Of a stretch of 38,983 nucleotides of DNA, positions 37,149-38,983 are shown piece by piece; position 1 is the stretch's first letter, and every line of letters starts with the position of its first letter. The stretch lies in the IMG/VR virus record IMGVR_UViG_3300009103_000072, positions 1 to 38,983 of that record; one strand, 5' to 3'. The notes beneath the pieces are model-generated. The model did not search any database. It saw only the letters and a list, made by a program, of their open reading frames with translations, and was not told the DNA's origin. A program made the translations under genes and the position numbers. The DNA is from a virus.

Positions 37149-38525
37149 ATGGCTATCTACCCCGAACGCAACAAGAGCGGAAAGCTGACCGGCTTCTTCA
37201 GGATCGAGGTCCAGAAGGGCAAGGAACGTCTGCGCGGTCGGGCTGAAAGCATGGCCGAAGCAAAAGGGATCGAGGAAGCCCTGAAGGAACGTCTCGCCAC
37301 TGGTGCGACCTGCGCTGCCCCCAAGCGCCGGTCTGCACCGGAGGCCGCACCGTCTCCCACATTGAGGGAGGCGGCTGACCGTGCGAGGGGTACTCTTTGG
37401 TCTGGACAGTCCACAGAAGCGGAAAGTCTGCGAAAGCTGGATCGTGTCATCAAGCTCGTCGGAGAGGGCGTTCGCGTGGACGAGCTGGACATGAACAAGG
37501 TGGACGAGCTGGTGGTCTCCCTGAAGGATGCAGGGGTCAAGGATAGCACGGTCAACCGCTACCTCTCTTGCGTCTCTGCGTTCCTCAAGTTCTGCAAGAA
37601 GCGCGGCCTCCGCAACGTCGAGGTCCCCGAGATCGAATGGCGCGATGAGGACGAGGGCCGCATCCGCTGGCTGACCTACGAGGAAGAGACGCGCCTCTGT
37701 GAGCTACTGCCTCGTCCCTACAACGACGTTGTGTTCGTGGCGATCCGCACGGGTCTTCGCGCCTCCGAACTGCTCAACCTGAAGGAGGATCAGATCGAAC
37801 CGCGCTGGGTCCACCTGTGGGGATCAGACACGAAGAACGGGTCGTCCCGGTCGGTGCCGCTGACCAAGGAAGTCCACGCTGTCCTGATGGCTCTCGTCTC
37901 CGCAGGGATGCCGGGGTATTGGGAACTGCGTTGGGCATGGGAGAAGGCGCGGGAGGCGATGGGCCTGCTCAAAGACCCCACGTTCGTATTCCACAGTTGT
38001 AGACATTCCTACGCTACGAGGGCTGTCCAGGCGGGTGTGAACATCCGGGTCTTGCAGAAGCTGATGGGCCACAAGTCCATCCAGACCACCCTTCGCTACG
38101 CCCATGTGGATGACGAGACGCTGGCCGACGCAGGGACTAAAGCCGTCGCTTTCCACGAGCAAAAGCGCGGGGGAATCGACCGGGGAAAACGAGCAAAATT
38201 CCCCCGTCACGCTGGATCGAGGGGAGCGCACGAACCGCAGAAATCTGCGGGTCTTGGTCAATGGAGTGCCCCCGCACAGGGACTGCAAATCCGTTTACGC
38301 CGGTTCGATTCCGGCTCGGGCCTCCATCGCAGCTGGGTTTCATCCCATAGGGCGCCGATTTCGATCCCAATTGCTGCTGCAATCCCGAGGATAGACCTCG
38401 CGATCGGAAGGGCCCGGGGGCGCTCAAGGCTGGATGATGACGCTGCGGCTTCAGCGCCGCTTATTGATAGCGCAACGTGTTCTCGAACCCGGCGTTGGTC
38501 TTGGCCATCTTGGCCAGTTTCCTGA
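37149..38525 (+). CDS. int: Tyrosine integrase whose frame runs through attR into host DNA
   Basis: The gene encodes 458 aa in this integrated form. It catalyses site-specific recombination between attP and the tRNA-Cys attB. All catalytic residues are seen: Arg204 (TGLRASE), Lys229 (DTKNGSS), His282-x-x-Arg285 (HSCRHS), His308 (MGHKS) and Tyr317 (LRYAHV). An N-terminal SAM-like core-binding domain lies at about 70-160, after a small arm-type domain (MAIYPERNKSGKLTGFFRIE). No stop occurs after the catalytic tyrosine before the attachment core. Residues about 377-393 are encoded by the tRNA-like core, and 394-458 by host DNA. In the free phage the C-terminus must differ. The normal end of the phage form is unknown. 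Confidence 0.92.
   Translation: MAIYPERNKSGKLTGFFRIEVQKGKERLRGRAESMAEAKGIEEALKERLATGATCAAPKRRSAPEAAPSPTLREAADRARGTLWSGQSTEAESLRKLDRVIKLVGEGVRVDELDMNKVDELVVSLKDAGVKDSTVNRYLSCVSAFLKFCKKRGLRNVEVPEIEWRDEDEGRIRWLTYEEETRLCELLPRPYNDVVFVAIRTGLRASELLNLKEDQIEPRWVHLWGSDTKNGSSRSVPLTKEVHAVLMALVSAGMPGYWELRWAWEKAREAMGLLKDPTFVFHSCRHSYATRAVQAGVNIRVLQKLMGHKSIQTTLRYAHVDDETLADAGTKAVAFHEQKRGGIDRGKRAKFPRHAGSRGAHEPQKSAGLGQWSAPAQGLQIRLRRFDSGSGLHRSWVSSHRAPISIPIAAAIPRIDLAIGRARGRSRLDDDAAASAPLIDSATCSRTRRWSWPSWPVS
38235..38250. repeat. Perfect short palindrome near the attachment core
   Basis: CCGCAGA and TCTGCGG form a perfect 7-base inverted repeat separated by two bases. It lies about 30 bases before the attachment core, inside the integrase frame. 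It could be an integrase or excisionase binding site, but arm-site consensus cannot be judged from one copy. Confidence 0.4.
38279..38326 (+). other. attR core: 3' half of a tRNA-Cys gene
   Basis: The sequence holds the anticodon loop CTGCAAA (anticodon GCA, Cys), half of its stem, the variable region, the T arm GCCGG-TTCGATT-CCGGC, the acceptor 3' strand TCGGGCC, and CCA at 38324-38326. The bases before 38279 do not form a D arm or 5' acceptor strand, so the gene is not complete here. The first base pair of the anticodon stem beyond this point already fails. This is the signature of phage integration into a tRNA-Cys gene. The intact gene should lie at the left prophage end, outside the window. 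Confidence 0.85.
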
Positions 38526-38823
38526 GATTGGCGCGGACATATCTTTCAAAGCGCCGGTCGTCATAGATGCCCGTGGTCTGATAGTCGTCCTGCCCCAGCA
38601 AGTCTTTGAGGCGGGCGGCGAAGGCGGTTTGGTCGCCCTGGCGCGCGGCTGCCTTCATGGCGCGGCAGACCCACTCCTCGGCGGCGGCCTTGTCATAGTC
38701 GTCCTGGCCTTCGTAGCCCCGCCGGTCTGCCGCGGTCTGATCAAGACGTGCGGCGTCGATGCGGCGTTCCAACCATGTGCAGACCACGTCGCTTTGCCAG
38801 GGTTTTGCCGAAACGCTCATCAT
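38461..38823 (-). CDS. Host hypothetical protein beyond the prophage
   Basis: The gene encodes 120 aa. Start ATG 38823 (or the adjacent ATG 38820) has GGAGAG just upstream. The product is helical and charged (ADRRGYEGQDDYDKAAAEEW, RFERYVRANLRKLAKMAKT), without cysteine clusters, signal peptide or membrane segment. The tail of the integrase read-through frame overlaps its 3' end on the opposite strand, which is chance because that part of the frame is host DNA. I recognise no family. The long inverted repeat upstream may carry its promoter or belong to a neighbouring element. Confidence 0.6.
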   Translation of the reverse strand: MMSVSAKPWQSDVVCTWLERRIDAARLDQTAADRRGYEGQDDYDKAAAEEWVCRAMKAAARQGDQTAFAARLKDLLGQDDYQTTGIYDDRRFERYVRANLRKLAKMAKTNAGFENTLRYQ

Positions 38824-38881
38824 GCTCTCCACGCTTGTCTGGTAACGGCCTAGGCGGCGTGGACAAATTCCACAACGCCAC

Positions 38882-38980
38882 GGTTGCCCTATAAAAGGCC
38901 CTGGCGAGGCGCGAGGACGAAGCAAGAGTGGGCCTCTTGCAAGGCCGAGCAACGCTGCCAGGGCCTTTTATAGGGCAACC
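38882..38980. repeat. 24-base perfect inverted repeat with an inner hairpin (host side)
   Basis: The segment 38882-38905 is exactly complementary to 38957-38980: it begins GGTTGCCCTATAAAAGG and ends in CCCTGGC. The 51 bases between them contain a second hairpin, GCAAGAG-tgggc-CTCTTGC (38922-38940). It could be a small mobile repeat, a structured RNA or a terminator pair. The window ends 3 bases after it, so the full element may be larger. Confidence 0.7.
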
Positions 38981-38983
38981 CCT

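Noticed and set aside
38279-38326. A complete tRNA-Cys gene
   Set aside because: Only the anticodon loop to CCA is present; the D arm and 5' acceptor strand are absent, so this is an attachment core and not a functional tRNA here.

Overview
The window is most of a temperate podovirus prophage plus a short piece of host chromosome at the right end. The DNA is GC-rich, codons are G/C-ending, and genes are packed with 4-base ATGA/GTGA overlaps. This fits an alphaproteobacterial host, perhaps a sphingomonad; that host assignment is inference. The left prophage boundary lies outside the window. The right boundary is visible at about 38279-38326, where the integrase reading frame runs into the 3' half of a tRNA-Cys gene (attR).

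Positions 2-12067 (+ strand) hold the replication and nucleotide operon. It encodes a T7 gp4-type primase/helicase, a T7 gp5-type DNA polymerase, a T7 gp6-type exonuclease, ThyX, two predicted dNTP pyrophosphohydrolases, an adenosylcobalamin-dependent (class II) ribonucleotide reductase, a predicted 2OG-Fe(II) oxygenase and many tiny proteins, several of them cysteine-rich. A strong terminator (9607-9648) separates nrdJ from the genes before it, and two tandem terminators follow the operon. No phage RNA polymerase is visible. DNA polymerase plus ThyX plus class II RNR without an RNA polymerase resembles roseophage SIO1 and the cobaviruses (Zobellviridae), but this phage carries an integrase. 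Host RNA polymerase therefore probably transcribes it, unless an RNA polymerase gene lies left of the window.

Positions 12577-16331 hold a self-contained minus-strand module. It has a possible promoter, a 50-aa protein, a 651-aa protein with a multi-cysteine C-terminus, an M28/M20-like zinc peptidase, a 58-aa protein, a 40-aa membrane peptide and a strong terminator with a GNRA-type loop. Short GACCAGG repeat arrays flank it. Three of its five genes are too short for ordinary ORF cut-offs. This is the most interesting accessory system here. A lone membrane-anchored OB-fold-like gene (16973-17590) follows on the + strand, in moron-like isolation between palindromes and a structured leader.

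Positions 17873-36557 (+ strand) hold the virion and lysis genes: tail-collar fibre, nozzle-like protein, collagen-like fibre, three internal/ejection proteins, small and large terminase, portal, scaffold, SU10-type capsid protein, terminator, head-tail adaptor, a second collagen-like protein, a lectin-like protein and holins. No endolysin is recognisable.

Positions 36558-38326 are the lysogeny module: terminator, an inverted-repeat operator, a MarR-like winged-helix regulator and a tyrosine integrase. An AAAATGTGGA word in this operator recurs after the replication operon, which suggests one regulator acts at both places. From 38327 the DNA is host: one minus-strand hypothetical gene and a long inverted repeat cut by the window end.
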